Source of the DNA: Yamagishiella unicocca
Taxonomy: Eukaryota; Chlorophyta; Chlorophyceae; Chlamydomonadales; Volvocaceae
Direction: 5' to 3'
Assembly (NCBI GenBank): GCA_003116995.1
Contig: BDSL01000101.1
Coordinates: forward strand, 327,696-391,695
DNA: 64,000 bases
The translations under genes were made by a program, and so were the position numbers. Shown piece by piece: positions 18,001-29,400 of the stretch; the first letter of the stretch is position 1, and the number at the start of each line of letters is the position of its first letter. The notes under the pieces are model-generated. The model was not told where the DNA came from. It was given only the letters and a program-made list of their open reading frames with translations, and ran no database searches.

Positions 18001-21000
18001 TTGTCCAACGCCAGGGCTCGGCGGCGCTTGGGCTCGGGTAGGCCCGCCACGACGACGCGGCCCAGGCGGACTTGGCCGCTGCTGTCCAGAGCGCAACCGG
18101 GCAATACGACTGCAGCAGCCGTAGAGGAGGAGCGGCAGGGCGGGAGGGGAGAGGAGCAGTCAGCTGACAGTGATGGCGGTGGTGTTGGTGGGGACAAGAG
18201 CTGTGCCGCAGGAGGGACGGGGAGATGCAGGGGGCGGCAGGAGGGCCGGGCTCAGGCAGGAGACCGGGTCGCGCGAATCCTGGCGCGGAGAGGGAGCAGG
18301 ACGGGGCCACCAGGACGTATCGCGCGCGGGGTTCTCCTGCCGATCCCCACCTGATCCCGCCTCCCGCGGCATCAGGCCGCCGAGTGCTCCGGGGACCGCA
18401 GTGTGGTCCGGCGGCAGCGGGGGCCCGCCGTGGCCGGGAGCCAGGGGCCCGGGGAACGGCAGCACGCCAGCCGCCGCCGCGGCAGCAATAGACGCGGGGG
18501 TGAACGGTGGCGGCCGCCATGCCGCTGCCGCCGCAGCCACCGCCGCAGCCGCCGCCGCGGCCTGTTGCTGGTGGTGCGCGGGCAGGCCGGGCGCGGGGTG
18601 CGGGTGCTGCGGGGCTCGGGAGCCTGGCGGCGCCTGGTGGGTCAGAGCCTGCGGGTGGTGCAAGCCCAGGGGCGGCTGACGGCGCAGGCAGCGCAGGCGA
18701 GAAGAAAGCAGGAGGGCGTGAGGTGGTGCGGGGGCGGGGCGGGGGAGGCCGCGGCGACGGACCCAAGGTGGGATCGCCGGGGTCCCCCCAATGCATGCAT
18801 ACACATACACACACACGGACACGCAGGCGTTACTACACGGACACACGGAGGCACATGATAGCCCGCCGGTCGGTATGCTCACCGGCGGGTGACCTAGGAA
18901 GGCCTGCAGGGTTACTCCACTAGCCAGCAGCTGGTTGAGGATCATGGCGTTGAGGTTGGTGGCGCTGCTGGTGGGGGCGCCGCCGGGGCCGCCGGGGCCC
19001 TCCGTGGGAGCCAGCTGGCCCAGCAGCAGCCCGTGCGGGTTGTGGCCGTGGACACTGCGGGCCGCCTGGTGGGCGTGAGCTTGCTGCTGACGGAGGTCCA
19101 GGCAGGGCGAGGGGGAGGGGGAGGGAGGAGGTGGGGGTCGGAGGGGGCGCGGAGGATGCGAGTGGCGGTGCGAGAGGAGGGAGGCTGGGAGGTGGGGCGC
19201 CGTGCGGGTCGCAGCAGCTGATGTAAGGACGGCGCAGGTCAGGGTAAGGCAGATGAGCAAGGCGGCGAGGCAGGCGGGCGGGCAGACAAACAGGCAAGCT
19301 GCGGAGCGCACGGCGGCGACTCGAGGGGTTTAGGGCGCCGCGGGTGCAGGGGGCGCAGTACGGCCCGATGCCACGCCCGCGGCATGAGACCCGTGGGTCG
19401 AGAGTACGCCGCCGTACCTCAGTCGCAGCTGCCGCCAGCGCCACCACCTCGGGCGGCGGGAAGGGGAAGATGGACTGCGAGCCACAGCGGCAGCAGCGGC
19501 GTGGTGGGGGCGTGTGTGAGGTTATGAAGCGGCGCGGCATTATGTGAAGCCCGGGCCGCCTTCCCTTAAAAATGCCAGCAGCCAGTGCACATTGGAGTCC
19601 GGGAGTACTGGCTGCTGGGACCTCTCCCACAGCCTTGCTCCCAGCACGCCGCGGCGGACTCAACAAGCACAGCGCAATCGTGCCTCTCTCCCCCAACACT
19701 GCCCTAATACCCTAACGCAAGGGCTGCTCGCTCCGAAGTCCCGACCCCGGTGGAACGGTTCATTCGGACCCCGCCCACGCAGGCGCGCTCGCGGACCCGC
19801 GCTCACCTGCAGCTGCACCTGCTCCAGGGGAGTCGAGCATTGGCCGTTGGCGTTATGGTTGCCGCTTGTGGTGGGGCCGGTGGGGCCGAAGCGCATCGCG
19901 GGGTGGGCCATCCGGGACAGCATGTGACCAGGGGGCAGACCTGCGGGAAGAAAAACACACAGGAGGAATTGAGGGGAAGGAGGCGGGTCGGAGGGGAGGG
20001 TGAGTGGGTAAGGTTAGAACAAGGCGGGAGGGGAGGGAGAGGAGGGGGGAATAGGCAGGGGGGCACCTTGCATCCGGGGCGACTTGTTGTACGACACGGC
20101 GGCGTGCGTACGGCGGCTTGCGTGGAAGAGCGGCGCTCCGTCAGCGGCAATGCAGGGCTGGCCGGGAAAGGCGTCCAGGCAAGACAAGGCAAGGTAGGGC
20201 GGGGCTGACGTCATCGTACGGCACGTACGGCATAGAAAAAGTGCGCCGGAACGGCTGTGGACACCACCTTCCCCCACCCTCACCCAACCCGACGCAAAAA
20301 GAGGCACTCCCGTCGCTCCGCCCCGCACGCACCGGCCTCAGCCCCGAAACCGCAACTCACCAAAGGGCGCTGCGAACATCCCCTGGAAGGCAGCCGGAAG
20401 GCCCGGCGGCGCGACGGCGGGCGCCATTCCCGCCAGGTGGTGGTGGTGGTGCGTCGGGATGCCTCCCGGCCACGCGGCCGGACCCTGGGGCTGCTGCTGC
20501 TGGCCCGACCTGCTGACGCCACCTCCCGGCTGAATATGCGTCTGCAGGGAGGCGTAGTGGCTGGGGGAAATGCCTTGGGAGCCTGGCCGGTCGCTGGAGA
20601 GCGAGGGCTGCTTGTTGTTGTAGGAGGAGCCGTTGTTGGGGTTGCCGCCGCCGCTCAGGAGGCCGCCCGCGCTGCCGCCGGCGCCGCCCCTCCCAACGAC
20701 GCCGGCACGGTTGGCGTTGGGATGGAACGTGTCCTCGGACAAGGTGTGGGCGCTGACTCCAGAGCCGCGGAGCTGAGGAGGCAAGGGGGGAACGTCCGTT
20801 CAAATCTCCAAAACCACGAATTAGGAACCGACATATGTGATCCAAATTTGGACCCAGGGGTCACGGTTTCTCGGTACGGGTAGCACCATTGAGGTGACGG
20901 CCGCCAGTTCAGTTCAGTTCTACTAACCCACACCTAGTCCTCCTGGGCCGCACAACCGCCCTCACAACACCAGACTGCGCCGCCCCTCCCCACCCCAGCG

Positions 21001-23656
21001 CTCACCGCCGCCGCCCGGCTCCACTCCCTTTGCGCCGCCGCCTTGGAGCGCCCCTGCGCCGGCCCGGCACTGCCGCATCCACCCGCGGCGCTGCCGCTGC
21101 CGCCGGTTGCGATGCCCTCCGCCTGCGGCCTGCCGCTGCCGCCGGTGCCGTTGTCCTCCTCCATAGGGTCGCGGTCGCGGGTGCCGGGCTGCACCGCCTC
21201 CGAGGTAGCGGCGCGCTTGCGGCTGCTGGTGCTCGGACCCGTGTACTGAGCGAAGGCTGAGGAGCGACCCATGGTGCCGCCCTTAACGGCGCCCTGGTGC
21301 GGTAGGCAGTCAGTCGGCGGGAGCAGCGGAAATGTGAGCGCCGTGAGGAAGAACAAGACAGGCTTGCAAGACGGGTGGTGAGGGCAGCATTGTGTGCTTT
21401 GTATGCAGGGGGCAGGAGGCGGGAGGGCGTGTTATGGCGACGGAGGGGCCCGACCCAGTTGGGCGCTCACCGGCAGTCCATCGTGGCTGCCCAGTAGGTT
21501 GGGCGGCATCTTGCCCTCCGCGGTGTTGACCAGGGCCTGGTAGTGTCGGTCAACCGCCAGCGTGGTGCTGGCACCGTTACCGTTGGAGCCATTGCCGTTG
21601 CCGTCGCCCTTCGTGGCGGAATTGCCGTTGCCCCCGTTCTTGTTGTCCGAGGAGCCGTTGGAGCCGTTGCCGTTAGACCCATGGCCGTTGCCGTTGTTGG
21701 AACCGTGGCCGTTGCCGTTGGAGCCGTGGCCGGTGTCTTTGGCGTCGCAGTGAGGCTTGGCGTCAACCCTGGGGTAGGGGCGGGAAAGAGGAGCGAGGAG
21801 GAAAGCATATTGGGGGGTGGGATGCAGGGACGCTGCCAGTCGCCCTGCTCCGGCTGCAAGCCTCATGGTGAGGTGTCTTAAGACAAGGTACGGCACGCCG
21901 TAAACACGAAGTCACACAACGTTGCGCTCGTCGTGCCGCATTGAGCGCCGTCCTGCCTCGGTCCAAGGTCTTGTCTGCACACACGATCGCTTTGCGCAGC
22001 ACACCCAGCAGACGTCCTAATTGGGGTAGGGCGACAAGGCCAGAGGCAGCATCCCCATCTATTCCACGAACCACATGCCACAGGAGGTCAGGGTGATTTA
22101 ACGAACATTCACCCCAGAGGATTTCCCGTACCCTCACGTGTGCCAAACAGCTACGGTTTTGATCCGGCCCCCTTTTTGCGCATGCGAGCCAGCCATTGAC
22201 TAGCCGCTGCCTGGAGCACTGCCTCCCTGTGCGGGAGTTGTATCCCGCAGCCCTGCTGCCCTTTCCTCGCAGCAGCGTTTTGCAGTTTCGATTATCCGAA
22301 ACCAAGGCAACGCTAAAAGATTGCAGCCAACGGCGCATGAAAGCCATGCTGGTGCTCTGACTGCAACGGCTGAGTTGCCACACCCTTGCATTGCAACCCC
22401 CATTGCCAGGAGCCATGTGTCCCAAGAAACCCGACCCATAGGCCCTGGGTCGTACCGGCTGGTGCCGTTGCCTTCCTTGCTACCATTGCTGCCGTTGCCT
22501 TTGCTGCCGTGCCCATTTCCATTGTCAGGTGCGCTGCCCTCCTTTGAAGTAGGCTCCTCCTCCTCTTGGCTGCAAGGCATGCCAGAGGCAAGATTGCAAC
22601 CCCAATTCCGACACCAAAACGCTTGCCCCAACTGCGTTGCTGTCCTGCAATTTCCCTGCCGCAGAAGCGCCTTGGTATAGCACTTGATTCAGTACCGGTA
22701 CCCTCCTACTTGCCAAACAGAGTTCAAGGTATCTCAATACCACATAATGCTGCCCATGCTTACCATTTGGTTTGCTTTGAGTCGCTGGAGGTAGCTTCGT
22801 ATTGGCGGTTCGCGCTGCTGGGTCCACGGAAGGCATAATGCCGCGCGGCATGCGCTGCGGCGCTGGGGAGGGCCGCAGTGTTCTGGCCTTGGCTCTGCAA
22901 TTGGAATAATGAAGCCAATTGATAATTGATAGGTAATGCGTTGACGCGTGTGGGCGTTCGAGACTGCCGGCCAATCGCAGTTCCCCAGCGCTGCAAGTTA
23001 CCTTCCGCCACCACCAAACTCGAGTCCAAATGTGGCGAAGCTCGTTCTGACGTAGGGGTTTTATAAGGTAGTCAATTGCGCCGAGCGAGAGGCATGACAT
23101 GACCGTCTCGCGTTCGTCTTGGGTGGAGGTCACTGAGGGGATATTTTGACAAGATATCTCTGGTCGGCGGTTGTGACCTGAACCGAATTGCTACCTTCCC
23201 CCCTCAAATTATTTTGCGTATACAACCCGATTGCTCCTTACCAACTACGGGTGTCCTCGTAAGACCCTCCGTCTTTGCCATGCGCTTAAGAAGGCGGCAC
23301 GCGTTGGCACCTGGCGGCTCGTGCTCCTTGAGCACGAGGTCGAAGCTTGCACCATGCTCGGCATCAATTAAAAGCTGGAGACCCTCGCGTGCGGTTTTCA
23401 CTGCGGTCACCTGTGGGGACGATGAGAATGCCAGTCGTCATGCAAAATTTGCGCGGCCCAGAGCCTTTCACCGACCCGCACAAGAAGGGAACCAATCGTG
23501 GAAGCCCTTGTATACCTGATACGAGCATTCCCTCAACAGTTGCGTCGTTGTCTGGCGGGATACTGCCTTGCTGTCGACTACCAAAATGCGCAAATTCTTT
23601 GGGTCGGGCAGCGCCAGCTGCTGTGCTCCTGCTTGCTGGGTTCCATGCATCTGCAT
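15004..23656 (-). CDS. Pseudo-response regulator, receiver plus CCT domain (20 exons)
   Basis: Exons 23656-23516, 23410-23242, 23132-23002, 22894-22764, 22569-22456, 21768-21471, 21293-21006, 20772-20361, 20135-20067, 19940-19807, 19474-19418, 19086-18883, 18675-18351, 18109-17982, 17803-17570, 17379-17281, 17067-16741, 16509-16468, 16174-15993, 15820-15004 join in frame to ~1433 residues. Receiver domain at ~20-147 (LRILVVDSKAVSR, DLVLKEHEPPG, IDYLIKPLRQNELRHIW). The phospho-acceptor Asp is Glu, as in plant PRR/TOC1 clock proteins, while the last-strand Lys is kept. A long Asn/Gly/Ser-rich middle leads to a CCT motif at ~852-905, split by an intron (RALALDKYRKKRK, then NLRFSKTIRYEARKQLAQQR), for nuclear targeting and DNA or partner binding. 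A ~500-residue acidic, Ala-, His- and Gln-rich tail follows. A clock role is inferred from the family. Exon 9 may start at 20204. The start is the first ATG in frame; an upstream exon is possible. Confidence 0.85.
17097..17158. repeat. Short tandem repeat in regulator intron 16
   Basis: About six degenerate copies of GTGTCATGGGC lie in the intron between 17068 and 17280. Confidence 0.8.
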
Positions 23657-26459
23657 GATGCCCTGGTGCCGGCCCACGCTGGGGCCTGGCACTTCTGCTG
23701 CCGTGTCCGGGCTCTCCGTGGGTGAATGCTTGTGAAATTCGCGGAACTAGCTGCTAACATATGTTCGTGCTTTGGTCCTAGTAGCTCGGGCAACAAGTAT
23801 GGTATTCTGTCCAACTGTCGAAAGGCGTTGCGATTTTGGCCATCATTTCGGGCAATTCGCTTGATACGGCACGTCCGATTTGCTCGTCATAGTTGTTCCC
23901 GACACGATTTTCCCGTACAATTATGCAGATATTTTGGGCGCAGTAAGTGACCGATCACTCCTCATAGACCATGCCTTGCATTGGCGAATCCGTGCTCTGA
24001 ATGGCATCGAATTGCTAGCCGGCGTATCTCTAACGTTTGCGACCGGATATCATTGCACAAATGCACATGCGGCGGCTATATCATCGTCATCTCCCCATCG
24101 GAATTGTCTGTATTGTTTACCATTAAACGTTATACTTGCAAAGGGATTTTGTGGGAGCCAGGTTGTAAACCACAACATCCCGTCCTGCAAGTATATCACC
24201 CGGTGTATACCAAAAGTTTGCGCGCCGTCGTATTAATTGCATGATAACTATGCTGAGCAATTTTCCAAATCAGTAACGCTGTTGTGCGGTGTTAACCGTG
24301 ATGCTATATCGGCAACGTGCGGGTTTTTCAAGGGGTTCGGCGCGATCCTCGCTGTTTCATGTCACAGATGCATTGCACAAGATATTGTTATGCCTTAATC
24401 ACAAAATCTCAGCTTAAAGAGGAGTCTGCTCTGTTGCAGATTCTCGTTCACCGGTATTTATTGGTGGTACTTCGTCACCGCGCTGTAACCGTTGTGCTGG
24501 CCCTAGAGGCGGCACCGCAGCGACTGCCTTAGGTATACGAAGGCGTAAGCCGTGTTGGGGTCGAGAAGGGTCACGTGTGTGCAGCCCGATTCAACTCATA
24601 CATGCCTGTTGAGCTCAGCTTCTATGTTGTAGCTATGTTGCAGCCGAACTCGGGACGCCTCATGCAGCACGCACATAGCCTACTGCAGAAAGGGACTCGA
24701 AGGGCCTCGTACCGTGTATGACGCAGCACCTCCCTCCCTCCTATCTCGTGAAGGCTGCACCACGCCGCCGCGGCCCCCGGTGTAACAGGAAACAACCACC
24801 TTGGTCGATTGCGCCCCGCTCCAAATTGCTGATCGGCGCTGCATCGTAGACGGCGCATTTCCTGTATGCCTGTCTGGATACGTATCGAGGAGTATGGCAG
24901 CTGCCCATTAGTATGGCAACTGCCCAGCAGTCCGCGCCGTGATCCATGTGGGGCCGAGCAACGCGCTGCAGGCTAGGGACATCCTGAAACAGATGTTACA
25001 TAACCGCGCTAAGGTTTGCGAGCACGACGGACAGACAGACAATCCCTGCCATCGTGCCCTGCCATGCAAATTACTATAACTACGACATGCGGACACGTCC
25101 CTCGCAACCTGTCGAGTTGACAGCAACGGTTAGCAATGCGTCATCCTTGAATGACACGCCCAATGGGACGTTAGTTGGTCCTAGCCCTGCTGCCCCTGCC
25201 ATCAAGTACCTTATCCTAAACCCCACTATCCCCACCTCTTGTTACAGTGAATGCTGCGATGGCAGCGTCAGAGCTAAACCGCAATGAGATACCACAACCC
25301 TAGGAAAGAGAAGTCAGGGACAGGACACCATCTCAACGGCGCAATGTAAGGGAGGATATGCGCTGTCGATAAACCAATAAAGTAGCTGCAATCTAAGGTG
25401 AGCTGCAGGGGCAGGCCAAACCACTGCTTCCGCTATCCATGACCCTAGTACCATATCCTAGCTTGTCAGTGGCCCTTGCAATGGATGGCAATAGCAAGGC
25501 AGCACCACGGCATGGCGAATGACCTGTGGGTTACGAGTATGTGTAGGATGAGCAAGGCTGGTGGCCTGCGCCGCGGGGCTGCTGCAGCGGCCAGCAGCTC
25601 GGTTAGGGCCTGCCGCTGCCAGCAGCCGTTCGACGGCCCACCGCATGACGCCGAGCGGTTAATGTAATGACGGAATGCGTACAAGCCTAACTAGGCCCCC
25701 CTGCCGTCGAACCTCACATTTTTACGCGACAACGCTACTTGTGCTCAGGCCCAGCGTTCCGTTCTTGCATGATACCATGCGGTTTAACGCTGCTCATCAA
25801 CCACCCCAACCGCCCAGCCCTCGAGGACAAACTCCTCGCTGGCTCCCGAGGATACTCCTGCCATGAACCCCTCGCGACCACATCGTACACGCAAACAACA
25901 GCACCGTTGCGCCGCAAACAAACCACGCTCATTGACGCCACATCACATCATATGCAACGACATACTTATTCTTCTGACTGCTGCAGTCCTGCGGCACTAC
26001 CCATATAGACACAACACCTGCGTAGCAGTGCCAGTGCACCGACGGAGACCTGCCTCCCTAACCCTCTTGCGCCCCCGCCCCCAGGAACTAGGCAGAATAC
26101 CAGCAGCTGTTTACCCCTCGCTGCCGCTGCAGCGGATAACTGCAACCCGACTCGGCAATGTTTGTGCATGTGGTTATAGAATCGCTCATCTTGTTAGCAC
26201 CGGCAAACATCCGGTGCCACTCAGCTGCCCACCGATCAGCAGTCGGCCCCACCGTCGCCCCCCCCCGGCCCCCTCTCATGCACACGTACATACACACGCG
26301 CACCTCTCCTTCTCGGCTCATGCTACCGCTCAAGGCGCAAGAAAGCCGCCAGCCAGCAGCAGAAGCTGCGAGCAATGTGCGGCGAAGCGCAGCTGTGGCG
26401 CAACCCCGGGAATCTGTTTTGCCGGTCGGCCCCTCTCCATTCCCTACTGGCCGCCCTAG
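23657..26459. other. 2.8-kb stretch with no recognised gene
   Basis: This lies between the regulator start and the macroglobulin stop, both minus-strand. It should contain the regulator promoter and the macroglobulin 3' UTR. Minus-strand TGTAA candidates occur near 25241 and 24994 but are over 1 kb from the stop. No exon chain or RNA gene is seen. Confidence 0.5.
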
Positions 26460-29400
26460 CTACTGGCCGCAATCCGTAACCGTGTTGCCATCCCCGCACA
26501 CGCACTTCCCGGTCTCCAGATTGCAGACGCCCAAGCGGCTGCACCTTTTTGGGCACGGCCGCGGCTGCTGGGAGCGCGGCACGTACTTGGGCGCCGTGCA
26601 CGCGGCGCACACCGTGAGCCTAGCCGCCGCCGTCATGCCCATGAGCTCGGGCTGCTTGTCCACGACGGCGCGGGTGGGCGGGACCACGAAGCTGCCGGCG
26701 GTGGCGGCCACCGCGCGCACCGTGACAGTGGAGGTGCCGGCGCGCAGGGCCAGGTAGGAGAACGTGACCACGGAGGGACGGGTCTCCTGCGCCGGACACA
26801 TCGGCATCCACCAGCGGCTCCAAAAGGACCCCCAGGGCACGTCCGACAACTGGCCAGCAGCGCAGGTGCCACCGCCGCCGCCGCCACTGTAGCCCGGCAT
26901 CATGGCACCTGGCATCACGTAAGAGTACCCCCCCATCTTGGAAACAGCGCCGCCACTGATAGCGTAGCTCGGCTGTACGGCACCCCCGCCGTCGCGGGCG
27001 TCGCCGCCGCCAAGGTTGGGGTCCAGCGGCTCCAGCCCCCCCGGCATCATGACGGACAGGGTGACGGCGCCCAGGTCGTCCGGGGTGGTGACCTGCACCG
27101 TGAAGGCGACCACGGAGCCCAGCGGCACGGAGGCCAGGCGCTGACCCGTGGGTCCGCCGGTGAGCGGGTCGACCAGCTGCACCGCCGACTCCACGTACAG
27201 GCCGCGGTATGTGGGGAAGGTCAGCAGCGCGGCCGGCACGAAGTGCAGCGAGGCGGCCACTGACACCTCGCCGCTGCCGGTCGCCTGGAGGGGGCGGGAG
27301 TGGAGGGGCAGGGGAGGAGGGGGAGGGGAGGAGGCAGGAGTGGAGGGGGAGGGGAGGAGGCAGGAGTGGAGGGGGAGGGGAGGAGGCAGGAGTGGAGGGG
27401 GAGGGAAGGAGGCAGGAGTGGAGGGGGAGGGGAGGAGGCAGGAGTGGAGGGGGAGGGGAGGAGGGGGAGGCGTAAGGAGCAGGAGAGGACGTGAGCTCAC
27501 CAGGTTTTAGGGGTGCCCGAACCCCTGCCAGGACTCAGGAGGTCAGCCCTAGAATGATGGAATCCAAAAGGAAGTGGCGACGGGATGGCAGTTGCAGGGT
27601 ACGCATATCACGGTGGCATAGGACTGGTAGGGACCTGCGGGAACGCACGGCAGCAGCTGATAGCGGGGCGGTGGTTATACCGGTAGTGGCGGCGGGGCGG
27701 GGCATACCAGGAAATTCAGCGCTCCAGGGGAGCTGGCGGCGGGTCTGGAGGTGTTGGCTGCCAGCAGCTGGTCCCAGGTGGTGGCGTTGGTGACGGGCCC
27801 GGAATTGCCAGGGGTCTTGAATGAGGCCTGCAGGGGGACCGCAGGGTAGGTGGGAGGGGAGCAGCGGTGGAAGTGGGCGTAGCGGGGAGGCGGCATACAA
27901 CGACACACTGTAAGGCCCAAAGAAAGCAGCCTGCCACGAAGCCGTCCTCCCATGCAATGGCCTCCGCAAACCTCAGCCCTCCGCTCCTACCTTTCCCCGA
28001 CCCCCAGCCTCCACGCGGGTTTTACTTGCAGCCCCCACAGTCCCAGCACCCTCCCTCGCCCCCCTCGCCGGGCCTCAAACAGTCGTCCTCTACCCCCAGG
28101 GTCCCAAACACGCAACCCACGTCCCTTGCCCCGATGATGCACCGGCAACCTCCCTGCCAACTGTCAACCACCCACCCGTAGCACTGTCACACCACCGGCA
28201 GCGGCTGTGACGTTTACGTTCGGCTTGCTGCTTCCGCGGACCCTGTCGTACTCGCTGAGCGCCGCCATCGCCAGGCCTTGCTCCATGTACGAGCAGCCGA
28301 CCGAGAAGATGCCGTACCCGCCCACCGGCGTGGGGTTTGCCACGTAGGCTGCCAGTTTGGGCAGCAGCTGGTGGGTGACGCCCGCTCGGAGAAGCAGCAG
28401 CAGGCTCATGGCCTGGTCTGTCAGAGAGGAGGCGGAGGAGGCGCCTGAGAGGGGGCCCGGCGGGCGGGGGAGACGACAGCAGGGCGCGGGAGGCGTGCTT
28501 GTTATGTAAATTGTGTAAAATGTATTAACCCGGCTGTAGGGACTTTGCCGTACAGATTGTGTAAAATGTACGAACCCGGCTGTAGGGACTTTGCCGTCGA
28601 AACGTGTCTTTTTCGTGGATAAGGGATTGGGGAGTGGCGAAGAGAGGAGGCCAGCGAGCCGCTTGCTCGCACCCTGCAGGTCGCAACCCAAGCCTCATCC
28701 GTCCCCGTGTCGGCCCGGCAACCCACCACCCGCGCCCACCTTTCCCTGCAGCCACATACGCCGTGCGCCCCTGCACCCTCAGCGCCGACGTGACCTCGTC
28801 CACCGTGTCGCTCAGCAGCTGGCGCGAGGGGTTGCTGTCGCCCATGGACTGGAGCACCAGGGCCAGGACCACCCGGGTCTGCAGGGGACGGAAAACACAT
28901 AGCCGCGGGAGGGAGCAGGGGGCGGCACCTCAGGCCTACCCGCAGTAAGCACTCCAATACTAACTCGAATAGTTGGGTGCGGGCTCCAGGTCTCAGTGCG
29001 GCGGCTAGTGCCGGTACCAGTATATGCCCAGCTAAACACAGCGGCACAAAGCCTCGAACCCTCCTCCCGGCTGCTCCCCCCCCAGCCCCACCCCAGTTCT
29101 CCAGCATGCATATCAAAACGTCTGTCCTCAACGGTTTATTCGGGCATCCACGGGTCTTCCTCGAGCCCCACCTGCAAGCTCCACGCCCCCCTAGTCGCAT
29201 CCGACGCCGCCACCATGGTGTCCAGGGAGAGGTCCCCCGCCACCTGGGGGGAGGCGCCCTCAGTGGTGGGGTCCCACTGGGCTCCCAGAACCAGCCTGTA
29301 GAGGCCCGGAGGGGGCGAGGCAGGAACAGGGGGCGAGGCAGGAACAGGGGGAGGCAGGAACAGGGGGAGGAAAGGAACGGGAGGGGGCAGTCAAGGAAGG

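Noticed and set aside
28176..28417. GCSYMEQ as a macroglobulin thioester
   Set aside because: The Cys-to-Glu-Gln spacing is wrong (CxEQ is required) and it lies downstream of the expected place, within the helical domain.
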